Source: Leifsonia sp. AG29
GTDB lineage: Bacteria > Actinomycetota > Actinomycetes > Actinomycetales > Microbacteriaceae
Assembly: GCF_009765225.1 (NCBI RefSeq)
Contig: NZ_VMSF01000001.1
Location: 62,001-126,000, forward strand
Reading direction: 5' to 3'
DNA length: 64,000 bases
A program made the translations under genes and the position numbers. The notes below the pieces were generated by a model that was not told where the DNA came from, did not search any database, and saw only the letters and a list, made by a program, of their open reading frames with translations. The stretch's first letter is position 1, and each line of letters begins with the position of its first letter. Below, in pieces: positions 62,466-64,000 of this stretch.

Positions 62466-64000
62466 CGCGGCGCCTCCACCGTCGAGGTGTCGCCCTCGGG
62501 CAGCCCGAGCTCGCGGGCCTTGAGGAGGCGCCGGAGGATCTTGCCGCTCCGCGTGCGGGGCAGCGCGTCGGTGAACTCGACCGCCCGGGGAGCGACCGCC
62601 GGTCCGAGCCGCTTGCGCGCGAACCCGATGATGTCGAGCCGGAGCTCGTCGGAGGCGGTCCATCCGCTCCTCAGCTCGACGAACGCCTTCACGATCTCGC
62701 CGGCGACCGGGTCGGGGACGCCGATGGCGGCGGCCTCGGCGACCGCGGGGTGCTCCATGAGCGAGCTCTCGACCTCGAACGGGCCGATGAGGTGCCCCGA
62801 CGACTTGATCACGTCGTCGCCGCGGCCGACGAACCAGAAGTACCCGTCCTCGTCGCGGCTGACCAGGTCGCCGGTGAGATACCACCCGCCGGCGAACGAC
62901 GCCCGGTACCGGTCCTCGTCGCCGAGGTACCCGCGGAACATCGAGGGCCAGCCCGGCCGCAGCGCCAGCTCGCCGACGGCTCCGGGCTCGGCGACCAGCT
63001 CCGCCTCCCCGTCCCGGACCACGACCGCGCCGGCGTCGTCGCGGCGGACCACTCCGGCGACGATGCCCGGGAGGGGTCGCCCCATCGAGCCGGGACGGAT
63101 GTCGGCCGCCAGCAGGTTCGCGATCATGATGCCGCCCGTCTCCGTCTGCCACCAGTTGTCGTGCACGGGCAGGCCGAGCGTGCGCAGCCCCCAGAGCACG
63201 ACCTCCGGGTTGAGCGGTTCCCCGACGCTCGCCACGAAGCGCAGGCGCGACAGGTCGTGCCTGCCGATGACCTCCTCGCCGGCCTTCATGAGCATGCGCA
63301 GCGCCGTCGGAGCGGTGTACCAGACGGTCACATGCTGCTCCTCGAGGATCCGGTACCAGCGTTCGGCGTCCAGCTCCTCCTCGTCGACGATCGTCGTGAC
63401 CCCGCGGACCAGCGGTGCGATGATCCCGTACGACGTGCCCGTCACCCAGCCGGGGTCGGCCGTGCACCAGTACACGTCGTCGGGGTGCAGGTCGAGCGCG
63501 AGGCGCCCGGTGGCGGAATGCGCCACCACGGCGTCGTGGACGTGGATCGCCCCCTTCGGGCGCCCCGTCGTGCCGCTGGTGAAGTGCAGGAGGGCCATGT
63601 CCTCCGGATCGGTGCGGACGATGGGCGCGGACGGGCCGGCGTCGAGCATCAGGCGCTGCAGGTCGAGGGTGCCGGGCGGGAGCTCGCCGCCCTCGCCGCC
63701 GTCGACGAGGAGCACGTGGGCGAGGTCCGGCAGCGCCTCCCTCACGGCCGCGACCTTCCTCCGGTACGCCGCCCGTGTCGTCACGAGCACGCGGGCCCCG
63801 CCGAGCGTCATGCGCTGCCGGATCGGCTCCGGTCCGAACGCGGAGAACAGCGGGCAGAACACGCTCGCGTTCTTCAGCGTGCCGAGCGCCGCGGTGTAGA
63901 GCTCCGGCCGGCGGCCCAGGAGGGAGAAGACGCGTTCCCCCCGGCCGACGCCCAGCCCGCGGAGCACGCTCGCGAAGCGATCCGTGGCCCGGGCGAGCTC
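62462..64000 (-). CDS. AMP-forming acyl-CoA synthetase (acetyl-CoA synthetase-like), 5' part cut by the window edge
   Basis: At least 513 codons; the frame runs off the right edge ([25 protein letters not shown]), so the N-terminus is missing. It has the AMP-binding P-loop [16 protein letters not shown], then [10 protein letters not shown], the hinge [30 protein letters not shown] and the C-terminal catalytic Lys in [14 protein letters not shown]. This is the AcsA type that activates acetate or short acids. It is the first visible gene of the operon with E1-E2, ACP and FtsH; genes further upstream are unseen. Confidence 0.9.
   Translation of the reverse strand, partial: ELARATDRFASVLRGLGVGRGERVFSLLGRRPELYTAALGTLKNASVFCPLFSAFGPEPIRQRMTLGGARVLVTTRAAYRRKVAAVREALPDLAHVLLVDGGEGGELPPGTLDLQRLMLDAGPSAPIVRTDPEDMALLHFTSGTTGRPKGAIHVHDAVVAHSATGRLALDLHPDDVYWCTADPGWVTGTSYGIIAPLVRGVTTIVDEEELDAERWYRILEEQHVTVWYTAPTALRMLMKAGEEVIGRHDLSRLRFVASVGEPLNPEVVLWGLRTLGLPVHDNWWQTETGGIMIANLLAADIRPGSMGRPLPGIVAGVVRRDDAGAVVVRDGEAELVAEPGAVGELALRPGWPSMFRGYLGDEDRYRASFAGGWYLTGDLVSRDEDGYFWFVGRGDDVIKSSGHLIGPFEVESSLMEHPAVAEAAAIGVPDPVAGEIVKAFVELRSGWTASDELRLDIIGFARKRLGPAVAPRAVEFTDALPRTRSGKILRRLLKARELGLPEGDTSTVEAPR

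Noticed and set aside
61656-63899. A plus-strand open frame of about 750 codons
   Set aside because: Antisense to E1 alpha and the acyl-CoA synthetase; Ser/Arg/Pro-rich noise.
1-64000. CRISPR array, prophage or toxin-antitoxin module
   Set aside because: No regularly spaced repeats, phage structural genes or recognisable toxin-antitoxin pairs were seen on either strand.

Overview
The window is very GC-rich DNA with many GTG starts, 4-bp ATGA/GTGA gene overlaps and dense coding. This fits a heterotrophic actinobacterium, probably of the Microbacteriaceae; the family assignment is an inference from style and gene content. No rRNA, intact tRNA, CRISPR array or complete mobile element was found.

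Layout. (1) 1-14 kb is a sugar and uronic-acid catabolic block: the end of an ABC permease gene, a GH42 beta-galactosidase, then a LacI regulator plus glucuronate isomerase facing a nine-gene operon. That operon encodes an ABC sugar importer, two TIM-barrel isomerases, a Gfo/Idh oxidoreductase, fructuronate reductase, ManD-type mannonate dehydratase and gluconokinase. Together these take glucuronate to 2-keto-3-deoxygluconate. (2) 14-18 kb is a decay zone. It holds an SDR gene without the usual catalytic residues, a 3' tRNA fragment, short IS481-like repeats and a transposase scrap, a terminator, a DUF1254 gene and a fumarylacetoacetate-hydrolase remnant. (3) 18-31 kb is a run of eight consecutive regulator/target pairs (WYL, XRE, TetR x4, LysR x2, each facing an oxidoreductase, hydrolase, VOC protein or decarboxylase). 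Every shared intergenic region carries its own, different palindrome.

(4) 30.8-36.1 kb is a probable acid or diamine module: PLP-dependent basic amino-acid decarboxylase, APC permease, two-domain universal stress protein and a diaminopimelate-decarboxylase-like enzyme. (5) 36.1-42.6 kb has a scar joining two broken genes (DUF4287 and TetR), then pntAB transhydrogenase, a PsiD-like pyruvoyl decarboxylase, an SDR, a sigma-region-2-only protein and a small membrane protein. (6) 42.6-50.5 kb centres on an inorganic-carbon uptake operon (dabB-dabA-PII-like-DUF6671) with a divergent winged-helix gene and a neighbouring SulP transporter/SDR pair.

(7) 50.6-64 kb looks like an energy or stress block: a HAD-GH65 disaccharide phosphorylase fusion, a Na+/K+-ATPase-like P-type ATPase, and an operon (acyl-CoA synthetase, 2-oxoacid dehydrogenase E1 alpha, E1 beta and E2, acyl carrier protein, FtsH-like protease) cut by the right edge. 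The E2 has two tandem E3-binding domains. The combination of transhydrogenase, DAB complex, phosphorylase, cation ATPase, dehydrogenase and stress protein suggests a conditional programme such as low oxygen or starvation, but no shared regulatory site was demonstrated.
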